From the NCBI GenBank assembly GCA_038049695.1, contig CP142454.1, positions 91,688,001 through 91,752,000 on the forward strand: 64,000 nt of DNA, in the 5' to 3' direction. This DNA is from Cinnamomum chago. Lineage: Eukaryota > Streptophyta > Magnoliopsida > Laurales > Lauraceae. Below are positions 36,501-46,663 of this stretch, one piece after another. Every line of letters starts with the position of its first letter. Position 1 is the first letter of the stretch. The position numbers and the translations under genes were made by a program. The notes below the pieces were generated by a model. It ran no database searches. It was not told the origin of the DNA and saw nothing but the letters and a program-made list of their open reading frames with translations.

Positions 36501-37568
36501 TATTAATCATAGTAAAGAGAACTACTAAAATCACCAAAACCCTTAATGAAACAAGATTTTTCTCACAAAACATGTTAATAATCAAAACGATCCAATCATC
36601 CACTTGCCTTTGACTCTAATCAAGCAAATCAAGCTCCTAATCACCTCTCAAGCTCAAGATCCACAATCTCTACAAAAACCCCAAAACAAACCCTAAAATG
36701 GGTTAAACAATGAAATGACAAGGAAACCTTTCAATAATCAAGGTGGAGCTTGTCTAAGGCTAGAAGATTACAAATCTAGAAGATGAAGAAGAACACTTAC
36801 TTGCAAGGTCCTCTAATGGACAAGGTAAGCTCAAGGGAAGTCTTGTGATGGAGGGTTCTCTTCACAAATGGTATCAATGGAAAGCTTGCAAGATGAGGAA
36901 GAGGTTGGTGATCTCCATTGCTTGATTGATGAACTATTGGTATGGCTTGGAGATGGAGAAGCAAGAAGAAGAAGAGAAACACAAGAGAAACCCTAGGTTG
37001 CTGGTTTGTGCTGGAAAATGAAGAATGGAATGAAAGGAAGATGGGTTCCTCTTATAAGCAAGTGAGGTTTGGGTCCCACAACTTAAAGAACTTGGGTGGC
37101 TGAAATCATCTCTTTCGGGACCTCGGATGAATTCGACGAAGAAGGGAGAAATGATCGTCGAAATTTCTAGTTTCCAAAAAGTATATGTTTCACGGATTTC
37201 GAGAATATCGAGTTTTGGGTACAGATTTGGTGTGCAATGATTGTTTTGCCCTCGAGGCCAAGAAATCGGGTTTCGGGTTCTCAAATGGATACGGGATCAA
37301 CATGAAAGTTGTAGGATTCCTCAAGATGAATGCAACGGTCCAAAAGCACAATACGAAACAAATCGGGAAAATCTCACAAGTAAATGCAAAGCCGAAAAGG
37401 GAACCCCCAAAGGGCCCCACAAGCTACCAAGGCACTCAAAAGCCCAAAACTAAAAGAAAAACCATTCTAGCTCACAAACTCAACCCGACAAATACTAATC
37501 CCACTAAAAGAAACTAATCCACAAATAAAACAACACTAATCCAAGAGATTAGGGGTCGGGTTCTCACA
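33508..37568 (-). mobile_element. LARD LTR-C
   Basis: This 4061-bp LTR ends the concatemer. It keeps the 28-bp stretch and the third palindrome that LTR-B lacks. It has private changes, for example CTATAAAAGGAAGAC near 36276 where LTR-A has CTATAAACAAGAAGAC. As read on the minus strand it is the outermost 5' LTR. Confidence 0.9.
36107..36200. repeat. Palindrome cluster, CCGATCGATCGG type, LTR-C (three copies)
   Basis: Three perfect palindromes with the same spacing as LTR-A are followed by the GGACCTG/CAGGTCC inverted repeat. Confidence 0.85.
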
Positions 37569-37573
37569 CCCAC

Positions 37574-38053
37574 CGCAGAGATCTACAGTTCAAGGAAGGA
37601 GATAAAGTCTTCTTGAAAGTGTCACCTACGAGGGGAACATTGAGATTTGGACAGAAGGGCAAGCTATCACGGAGATACATTGGACCTTATGACATTGTGA
37701 GCAAGATCGGTGATGTGGCTTACAGATTAGCCTTACCACCTGAGCTATCCGGCGTACACAACGTCTTCCATGTGTCTATGTTGAAGAAGTATGTTCCCGA
37801 CCCTTCGCATGTACTCCGGCATGAACCATTAGAGATAAAAAAGGATGCTACATATGTTGAGAAGCCCGTTGAGATTATTGATACAAAGGAACAAGAGTTT
37901 AGGACTCGGACTATTCAGTGGGTAAAGGTGCTATGGGAGAACCATAGACCGGAAGAGGCAACGTGGGAACTGCGAGACCAAGTGCAGAAGAAATACCCAC
38001 ATCTTCTACCAGAGGTGAGTCTTATGTTTCATTTGGAGGATCAAATGCCCTAA
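37574..38053 (+). pseudogene. pol: Tekay pol, 3' part: integrase C-terminus and chromodomain
   Basis: The reading frame that stops at 21782 resumes at 37574 in the same phase once the insertion and one CCCAC are discounted. This part holds the integrase GPY/F-type module (GKLSRRYIGPYDIVSKIGDV, then VFHVSMLKKYVPD). It ends in a chromodomain (about 37845-38010; ATYVEKPVEII, VLWENHRPEEATWEL). Such chromodomains are held to direct integration to marked chromatin, in known chromoviruses to heterochromatin. The stop is TAA at 38051-38053, at the start of the polypurine tract, and the last codons overlap the hairpin at 38030-38047. Without the upstream domains it is not a gene of its own. Confidence 0.92.
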
Positions 38054-38064
38054 GGGGTGGAGGA
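38030..38064 (+). other. Hairpin and polypurine tract of Tekay element
   Basis: An inverted repeat, CATTTG/CAAATG (38030-38047), is followed by the tract AAGGGGTGGAGGA (38052-38064) directly before the LTR TG. The LARD minus strand has the same arrangement (AAGGGG run, GGAGGA, then TG). Confidence 0.85.
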
Positions 38065-38167
38065 TGTAAGTCCCCGACCCGAGTGAACCCGATTAATACT
38101 AATTAAGTTGCGTGTTAGTGCTAAGCTTGATTAGTTATTTTGGCTAAGTTGGGTTTGGAATAGCCTT

Positions 38168-41100
38168 TGTCACGCCCCCGAACCGAAAACCTCGGGGGCG
38201 GGAGATGGGATTAAGGTATAATTATATTTTACTTCTCCCAAGATCCGCGTGTGTGAAGACAACACATTCTGAATATTTTGCGGAAGCATTTGTGGCGTTA
38301 CGACCCGAAGTCCGTGGCCATCGGATTCCGAGTCGCACTCAACCTTTAGCCCATAGCTATTATATCAAGAATCATATCAGACTGGAGTAACCATCACAAT
38401 AATTTACAGAGCTGACAGTAACAGGATATTACATTCCCAAATATATTCAAGTTACAATTATCAATGTACATTAATTAAGAATCCCAAGAAAAAGGCTAAC
38501 AAAAGCCATACAACAAGAAGCTATAAACCACTACCCAAATGTGACGTAGCTCCGATGTTAAGCTCAATGTCTACATGACATAGCCGACAAACTAACCTGC
38601 AAAGCATGGCTCTACAGCCAACAAAAGCACTCAACTCGGGGCGAAGAAATCTGAACCTGAGTACCAAAAGTAGTGGGTCAGACACGACGGTCTGGCAGGT
38701 GGATGAAAAGATAACAAATATACTGAAGAATAAAACATATGATAAATCATGCTAATCGATCAAATGCTGCATATAATTACACGGGTGCAAAAGTCGGGAA
38801 TCTCGGGGAAAACCTGTATTCGTTTCGAGCATGGGTAAAACATGAAGATCTAATAAAACATGTATTCCTTTACATCATCTATAATCATAGATATTTGACA
38901 ATCGGGTATTCGTCTAAAACATGTATAAATATGGAAGTTTGGCAAAACCACGTTCATTTAAACTTAAGTAAAACACAAGTATACAACAAATCGGGTATCC
39001 ATAACAGTCTAGCAAAACCAATGTCCATTTGAAACATATGTGAAAATACGGATATTTAACAAACCGGGTGTTCATTTAAAACAAAGTACGAATGTTTAGC
39101 AATTCGGGTATTCATTTAAAAACAGGTATAAATATAGATATCTGACAAACCAAATGTCCTTTAAAACAAGGCACGGGTATTTAACAATTCGGGTATTCCC
39201 TTAAACACGTGTAATCATATAAATCTAGCAACATCATTGATCGTATGGAATATATGTAAAAGCATGGTTCTTCAACAGATCAGGCATTCATTTAAAACAT
39301 GTGCGGGTACAAAGAACAGAGAACAATATAATAATGACTGAATTTACATTGGAGAATATTAGCACTTGTTTAAATAACAACTTTCATAAAGGAAACGAAT
39401 CATTTATCGGAAAGCAAGTAAACAATATAAAACATGTCGGGTGTCCAAGGAATCGGGAACTGGCAAGATGGCAACCACACGAAGCTAAGTCCTCTATCAC
39501 TAAAGCGATAGAGCAATAACTAGGCCCTGATCTCAGTCACTCGAGGTGAGGAGAAACAGGGGATCTCATATCAATACATATACATATACTAGGCCCTGAT
39601 CTCAGTCACTCGAGGTGAGGAGAAACAGGGGATCTCATGAATGCATATACATATACTATACGGGACCACGGTAGTGAGCCGGGCATCGGGGACCACAGTA
39701 GCAATCTGCGGTATTGGGACAAGGCCACGGTAATAACCGGGTATCGGGACGGGACCACGGTAATAACCGGGTATCGGGATCCAAGCTGCAGCTGGCGGGA
39801 CAAGAGGGGGATCTCCAAGTCGGTGGATCAGACCAACAAGGTTATCCAAGCTTAGTGGTGCCGACTCATAGGTCAAATACAATCGAGACAATGCAAGTAA
39901 ATCAAGTACAATAGATATACGGGCAAGACGGGGGTGCTCAAGGGCACACTAACATTTCATATCGGGCAATACATGTCGGGACAAATAACTGTTACTAGTG
40001 TAACTTCAATGCTTTCGGGAAAACAAGTCATGTAATGCAAATCTCGGGAAAAGAGGTGAAACAATGAACTATAACAATTTCGGGTAAACATATCGGTTTC
40101 AAGATCTATTTAAGTGGATAGGGGTCCCGTATGTCGATTATGACAATTACTTGGTACTCCTTGAGTTAGAAGACATTCCGGGCTCCTTATGCACTTTTAC
40201 TATTTTTCCAAACTTAAAATGAGCTTATGGGTAGTACTAGGTATTACAATAGCAAGAATCAAGATTATAAACGGTCCATCCTAGTCATGACATTACTCCG
40301 GAAACATCGAGTAACCGATTCAGTCATCGAAAGGAATAGAATTAGCGATAACCAAGGAATTAGACTTGTGTTTAGATATAAAGAAGATATCGCGTCGTTC
40401 CATCCCGTTCAAGATTGAAATGGATTGAACTTCGATGCCACCGAACCAACCGTGAGGCGTGTCGGCTCAAGACATTCTCACACATGGTCCAAACAGTCCA
40501 AAAGGGTAGTCGGGGTCCCACCTAGAACCAAGAATTAGTGTCTAAATCAACACCATTCTTTTCTTTTAGTTCCCTAGTCTTAGAGACCTTCGATTAGGGT
40601 ACAATTGGTCTTAACACTAAGGTATATACCTCTAGGACTCATAGAAGGCCCAAAGGTTTCAAAAAAAAACACAATATCAAATTTCACTAGACTCAAACTG
40701 AGTCCTCCGATCGATCGGCCGAAGGGCCGATCGATCGGTCAAAATTTCTGTACCAGAATGTACAGGGTCCGATCGATCGGCCGATCGATCGGCCCAAAAA
40801 GGCTTACAGTTACTGACAGTCCGATCGATCGGACCTGGGTACAGCAGGTCCGGGAAAGCTGATTTTTCTTCCTCTTTTTCCTTTCCTTCCAACATATAAT
40901 CAACCACAAAGAACCATAAACAAGATGGTTTAAATACATGTTTCCAAGACAACAACATGAGTTAAAGAGCTCCTCATTTCAAGTTCCTCTCTTTCCATTC
41001 TTTCCACTCTTTCCATGCACAATTAATCACAAGGTGGAGAAAACTCATTCATGTGAAATCATTTGAAATCTTGACACTATGATACATACATTTCCAAGAG

Positions 41101-42210
41101 ATTAACAAGGGAGAAATAACTCATCAATAAGCACATCTTAAAATCAATATTAATCATATTAAAGACAACTATTAAAATCACCAAAACCATTAATGAATCA
41201 AGATTTTCTCACAAAACATGTTAATAATCAAAACAATCCATTCATCCACTTGCCTTTGACTCTAATCAAGCAAATCAAGCTCCTAATCACCTCTTAGGCT
41301 CAAGATCCACAATCTCTACAAAAACCCCCAAAACAACCCAAAAATGGGTTAAACAATGAAATGACAATGAAACTTTCCAATAATCAAGGTGGAGCTTCTC
41401 TAAGGCTAGAAGATTACAAATCTAGAAGATGGGAGGAATCACTTACTTGGATGACTTTCAAATGAGAAGAACAAGCTCAAGGAGGGTCTCAATGTTGATG
41501 GATTTCTCCAAGAATGCTATCAAGATGAAGCTTGCAAGGAGAGGAAGAGATTGATGATCTCCATTTCTAGTTTGGTGCAAGATTGGTGTGGCTTGGAGAT
41601 GAAGAAGCAAGAAGAAGAAGAAGTTGCACAATGGAAAACCCTAGGTTCAGCTGGAACAATGGTGAAGAATGAGCAATGAAGGAGATGGGTTCCTCTTATA
41701 AACAAGTGGGGTTTGGGTCCCACAACTTAAGGGACTTGGGTGGCTGAAATCATCTAATTCGGGACCTCGGATGGATTCGACGAAGAAGGAAGAAATGATC
41801 GTCGAAATATCTAGTTTCCAAAAAGTGTATGTTTCACGGATTTCGAGAATATCGAGTTTTGGGTACAGATTTGGTGTGAAAAGACTGTTTTGCCCTCAAG
41901 GCCAAGAAATCGGTTTTTGGTTCTCAAATGGATATGGGATCAACATGAAAGTTGTAGGATTCCTCAAGATGAATGCAACGGGCCAAAAACACAATACGAA
42001 ACAAATCGGGGAAATCTCACAAGAAAATGCAAAGCCGAAAAGGAAACCCCCAAAGGGCCCCACAAGCTACCAAAGCACTCAAAAGCCCAAAACTAGAAGA
42101 AAACTCATTCTAGCTCACAAACTGAACCCAACAAATACTAATCCCACTAAAAGAACTAATCCACCAATAAAACAACACTAATCCAAGAGATCAGGGGTCG
42201 GGTTCTCACA
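38168..42210 (-). mobile_element. Solo LTR of LARD-like family, copy S2
   Basis: This 4043-bp element runs from TGTCACGCCCCCGAACC to GGGTCGGGTTCTCACA. It has perfect GCCTT duplications (38163-38167, 42211-42215), and the interrupted Tekay LTR reads through once it is removed. It carries the terminal hairpin, the ~90-bp array (38815-39300), the duplicated ~69-bp block (about 39523-39655), four ~30-bp units (39664-39781) and five palindromes. It is non-coding. Confidence 0.9.
40707..40832. repeat. Palindrome cluster, CCGATCGATCGG type, LARD S2 (five copies)
   Basis: Perfect 12-bp palindromes lie at 40707, 40727, 40769, 40781 (directly abutting the previous one) and 40821. This is the highest copy number of this type in the window. 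Confidence 0.85.
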
Positions 42211-43456
42211 GCCTTGATTCTAGTTTTGGGCTACTTTGAAGGCTTTGGTAACAAGTAGGGCCCTTTAGGGGTTCATTTTCATGACATCGCTATTGTTTGA
42301 GGTTTTATCGGAGGTTTTTGTATTCATAGTTTTAATCTCGTTTTATTGGTATTGTTATTCCATACAACTTTCATGTTGATCTCGTGTCCATTTGAGGACC
42401 CGAAACCCGATTTCTTGGCCTTGAAGGCAAAACAGTCATTGCACACCAAATCTGTACCCAAAACTTGATATTCCTGAAACCCGCGAAACATATACTTTTT
42501 AGAAACTATATATTTCGACGATCATTTCTTCCTTCTTCGTCGAATCCATTAGAAGCCCCGAAAGCCATGTTTTCAGCTTAATTAGGTTGTTAGTTGTAGA
42601 GCCCACTCCTCACTTACTACAAGAGGAGACCATCTTCTTCATTCTTCTTTATCCAGCACAAGAGAGTGAGAGCCTAGGGTTTCATTTTCTTCTTCTAGCT
42701 CTTGCTTGCAATCACCCAACTCACCACAACCTTACACAACTTGAGTAGTGGAGATCATCACCTTCTTCCTCATCACCATAGCTCTCTTTAGACACCATTG
42801 CTAGAGAAAACCATCCATTACAAGACTCCCTTTGAGCTCACCATTGCCATTAGAGGATCTTGCAAGTAAGTTTTCCCCCTCATCTTCCAGAATTGTTGTC
42901 TCCTAGCCCTTGAGAAGCTTCACTATTATCCTTGGAACATTTCCTTGTTATTTGATTGTTTTGACTCTTTTAGGGTTTGTTTGTTTTGGGGATTTTTGTC
43001 ATAGCTTGGATTCCTTGCTTGGGAGACTTGTTAGAGCTTGATTTCATTGGTTTGAAGACCTAAGGCAAGTGAATGATTGTGTGTTTTAAGTTTTAAATGG
43101 TTGGTGAAGCATTTATAGAGTTTCATGTTTTCATTATTATGCTTTTGGTGGAAATAGAGGTTCTTAATGGAGTATTAATGATGTAGTTATGATCATAGAG
43201 AAGTGGTAGCTCATAGCAATTAATGTTTTCTTATTTTGTCTTGAATATGCATATGATGTGAAATGGTTTCCTCTTCTCTTTGCTTGTATGGGATGTGATA
43301 TGGATGGAGGAGAATGGGATGGATGTAGTTGGGAATTTGAAGTCATTTGAATGGAGATTTATACTCCTTATTTGATGTATGAAAGTGGTTAGAAAGAGAT
43401 TGTAGAAGGAAGAGAAAGAGGACAGTTGAACTGGTCCGGAATCAACTTCTGGACAG

Positions 43457-43643
43457 TTCGCTCGAGCGACCATGACACTTCGCTCGAGCGACCTGTCCAG
43501 AAAAGGGTTCGGGCATTCCAGTAGCTTGGTCGCTCGAGCGGACATTCTAGAACTCATTCCAGAGAGTTGTTCGTTCGAACACATTTAAATATTCGCTCGA
43601 CCCAATGAGTTCGTTCGAGCTACCTCAAATTCGCTCGAGCGAA
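43457..43643. repeat. Palindrome cluster, TCGCTCGAGCGA type, in Tekay 3' LTR
   Basis: This is the counterpart of 15636-15822 in the 5' LTR. The third palindrome reads GGTCGCTCGAGCGG here against GGTCGCTCGAGCAG there. Confidence 0.8.
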
Positions 43644-45157
43644 CCCACCCAGACCACCATTCCAGCGAGCGATGCGGTTCGTCTGGCATAGGCTATGTTT
43701 GGGACAATGTTCAACTGTTTCAATGGTTGGGTCTATTCTCTGGGAACCCCTCTATGTCAAGGAGATTTATTAAGCATTGTATGAGACCACTTGAGGAAGA
43801 AACCATATCACCAAGATTCCATCGGAAGTTCGGAAACTTCAAAGTGCATAAGGAGCCCGGAATGTCTTCAAACTCGAAGAGTACCGAGTCTTTATTATAA
43901 TTGACATACGGGACCCCTATTCACTTAAATAGATCTTGAAACCAGTATTTTACCGAGGTTGTTATAGTTCAGTGTTTCACTTCACTCCAAGATTATACTA
44001 TATGATGTGTTTTCCCGAAAGCATGAAAGTTGCACTAGTGACAGTTATTTTGTCCCGATATGTATTGCCCGACATTAAATGACAGTGTGTCCTTGAGCAC
44101 CCCCGTCTTGCTCGTTTATTTATTGTACTTGATTTACTTGCATATGTCTCGATTTGATATTTAACCTATGAGTCGGCATCACTAAGCTTGGATACCTTGT
44201 CGGTTTGATCCACCGACTTGGAGATCCCTCTCCCGTCCCGCCAGCTGCAATTTGGGTCCCGATACCCGGTCTATTACCGTGGTCCCGTCCCGATACCCGG
44301 TTCGCTACCGTGGTCCCGTCCCGTATATTTATATTGTATATATGATTTGCGTTGAATCTCCTCACCTTGTGTGACTGAGATCAACGTCCTGTTATACTAT
44401 TGTCATTTTAGTGACAGAGGACTTAACTTTATGTGATTGTCATCTTGTTAGTTCCCGATTCCTTGGTTACCTGATATGTGTTATCTTATTTACCTGTTTT
44501 CTAACCAATGATTTATCTACTCTATGAGAGTTCTTGTTGAAACAGATTTCTATGCTTTTCAAGGTATTTCCTTTATTATTATATGTTGTTGTATCTTTCA
44601 TTCTCTTGCCAGACCGTCGCGTCTGACCCATTTGCTTTGGTACTCAGGTCCCGTTGTTGGTTTCCTTGCGGATGAGCCGGAGGAGGCGGTAGGTGAGCCG
44701 CAACCTCTAGTCGAGTGGCATGCTGACGATGTCATGTAGACATCGGGTTGCTACGAGAGGCGTTTCATTTTGAGGAGAACTATTTAACCATTCATTGGGT
44801 TATTGTTTTGTTTATATTGGCCTTTGTTGGCCTCTAATTTTGGAGAATGTAATAAGTGACCTTTTGTTAAACTTTAACTTACTTTTGGGAAACATGCTTT
44901 AGAACGTTGCTCATTCGGATACAGTTTTTGATACTTGATGTTAATGCTTTCATGACTAGAGATAGTCTGACTATTTGATTTGCTACATGCTTCCGCACTT
45001 AAAAGAAATGTTCATTGATGGTTGTGATATCCTCACCGCGGACACCTGTGGGAAATTAAATAAATGTATGTTATCATTTAAACAGATGTGACGTGGATCA
45101 TCATTTAGTCCCGACTCCGGATCGGTTCCTTTGGGGGCCCGGTCCGGGGTCGCGACA

Positions 45158-45423
45158 GTTTAGGCCCGAAAATTTAATTTGGGCTTCATTGGACATGATA
45201 TGGCTGGCTTGAACCTATATTAATCATGTTAATCTCCCTTGTAAATTTAAGAGATTTTGATAGGAGCCACCAAATTCATCAGGGTACAATTCCATGCCAG
45301 GTAGTGGTCACAAATCATTGGGTTAGGGATGGGTCCGATTGATTTAGTCCCACTTGATCAAGATCACGATGGATACGGTCCAAGTATTGATGGTGATGAA
45401 TATATATATTTTATCTTCCAACA
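45158..45423 (-). mobile_element. Tat LTR1, segment 4 of 4
   Basis: From the second GTTTA the sequence continues LTR1 (aligned with 60905-61166 of LTR2). It ends at CCAACA (45423), which is TGTTGG, the 5' end of the LTR on the minus strand. Confidence 0.85.
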
Positions 45424-45436
45424 AATGCCCCCTTCG
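45424..45436 (-). other. Polypurine tract of Tat internal region 2
   Basis: The minus strand reads CGAAGGGGGCATT directly before the LTR start TGTTGG. The identical tract is at 61167-61179 for internal region 3. Confidence 0.75.
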
Positions 45437-45810
45437 AGGATCGCTGACAAAGAGTTTTCCGGAGTAGGCGTGCCTCGAACCCATCGCGTCACAATTTTTC
45501 CATATGGGCTCGTCCATTTAAAATCCCCCTTTGCATATGCCAAAAACAAAGTATACATGTCATCTCAGTTTTACTCAGAATTTATCCACACAAGTTTAAG
45601 CTTGGCAGTGGGATTGACTTCCTGACCTGGTCTGAGTAACTCATGCTGGGGAGTTTCTTCTCATACCAATTAGACAGATTGAGACAAGCTAGATTCAGCC
45701 TAAAGTGTGTCCTCTTTTTTTTTTTTTTTTTGGTTTGGCAGCATATCTTCAAAAGCCACAGTCAAGGCTCACATGACATATTGAAATGTTAAATTTGGAG
45801 TTTCGATCTC

Positions 45811-46054
45811 CGAGGCATAGTATCAAAACTTTTGAGGTTCCGAGACTTAACAACATGTTGCAAACTTTGAGGCTTGGCATCAAAACATTAAATGTTCTGA
45901 GGCTTGATATCAAAGTTTGACATATCTTGAACTTCGAGGCATGATATCGGAACTTTTAAATATTCCAAAGCATGGTGTCGAGGTCCAAAACTTTTCGGTT
46001 TTCGAGGCATTCTATCGAGACTTCTAAGACTCGAGGCATCATATCGAAAATTGA
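45811..46054. repeat. Degenerate tandem repeat in Tat 3' untranslated region
   Basis: About seven diverged units of roughly 30-40 bp centre on CGAGGCATGATATCGAAACTT. They lie between the integrase stop and the polypurine tract. The same array is at 61592-61836. Tandem repeats at this position are a known trait of Tat/Ogre elements. Confidence 0.7.
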
Positions 46055-46084
46055 AGATGATAAGAGGACATGTTTTCATGGATA

Positions 46085-46663
46085 TTACTTCTTAAGAAAT
46101 TTGCCATTGATGGGCATAAGGCATCGATCAGCATCTTGATTAATTAAATTGTAAGAGCCGTTAGAGTAGACAGAATCGATAACAAATGGTCCCACCCATT
46201 TTTCTGTAAACTTCCCTTTTGATTTATGTGTGATGATCTTTGGTATTTTAACAGCGAGGACCAAATTGCCCCTTTTAAAGACCCTTTGATGTACTTTTTT
46301 ATTAAACGCATTTACCATTCTAGATTGGTAGATCCCTAAGTTTTGACGAGCGATGAGCCTTTCTTCGTCAAGAGATTCCAATTCTTGTAGCCGTAATTTC
46401 ACATTCCCTTGTTCATTCATGCCGCAGCTAACGCAATTCGGAGTGAAGGGATTTGAATTTCGAGTGGTAGAACGGCTTCACAGCCATATACGAGTGAGAA
46501 AGGTGTAAATTGAGTCGCACCTCGAACCGTGTTACGATAGGCCCATAGCACTTTTGGCAATCGTTCGTGCCAATCTCTTTTGTTTTAGAAATCATTTTAT
46601 TTAACAGTTTGCATATCGTCTTATTGAATGCTTCGGCTAAACCATTCGCTGGTGGGTAATAAC
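46085..46663 (-). pseudogene. Tat integrase, C-terminal part, region 2
   Basis: The open part 46085-46420 encodes the integrase C-terminal domain (KWVGPFVIDSVYSNGSYNLI; ending NGKFLKK). It is collinear with the C-terminus of the intact copy at 61858-62712. Just upstream a one-base loss relative to region 3 (near 46425) breaks the frame. At 46663 the gene is cut by a copia-like solo LTR and resumes at 48325. Confidence 0.85.

Larger units (their letters stand above)
21783..37568 (-). mobile_element. LARD-like concatemer: LTR-internal-LTR-internal-LTR
   Basis: This 15786-bp insertion in Tekay integrase has a single perfect CCCAC duplication (21778-21782, 37569-37573). It holds three LTRs (A 21783-25845, B 27670-31683, C 33508-37568) and two internal regions of identical length, 1824 bp (25846-27669, 31684-33507). 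Orientation is minus: each internal region has a tRNA-iMet primer site at its right end and a polypurine tract at its left end. No duplication lies between units, so this is one array with shared LTRs and not two insertions. There are no open frames of retrotransposon protein. Long LTRs plus a non-coding internal region define LARD-type elements. Confidence 0.92.
14292..45157 (+). mobile_element. Complete Tekay/Del-type chromovirus with nested LARD insertions
   Basis: The element is bounded by perfect GTTTA duplications (14287-14291, 45158-45162). It has a 5' LTR, tRNA-iMet primer site, gag-pol in one frame, chromodomain, polypurine tract and 3' LTR. Without the LARD insertions (21783-37568 and 38168-42210) and their duplicated target bases it is about 11.0 kb. 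The two LTRs are both 3045 bp and differ by scattered substitutions, for example four in the first 103 bp. The order protease, reverse transcriptase, RNase H, integrase, chromodomain together with long LTRs fits the Tekay (Del) lineage. Gag-pol is dead through stop codons. Confidence 0.92.
38065..45157 (+). mobile_element. 3' LTR of Tekay element, interrupted by LARD solo LTR
   Basis: The segments 38065-38167 and 42216-45157 together give 3045 bp, the same as the 5' LTR. They carry the same palindrome cluster (43457-43643), telo-box motifs and ending GGTCGCGACA. The GTTTA duplication follows at 45158. Confidence 0.9.

Noticed and set aside
37613-38053. Separate chromodomain gene
   Set aside because: It continues the Tekay pol frame in phase once the LARD insertion is discounted, and it ends at the polypurine tract. 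It is the pol C-terminus.
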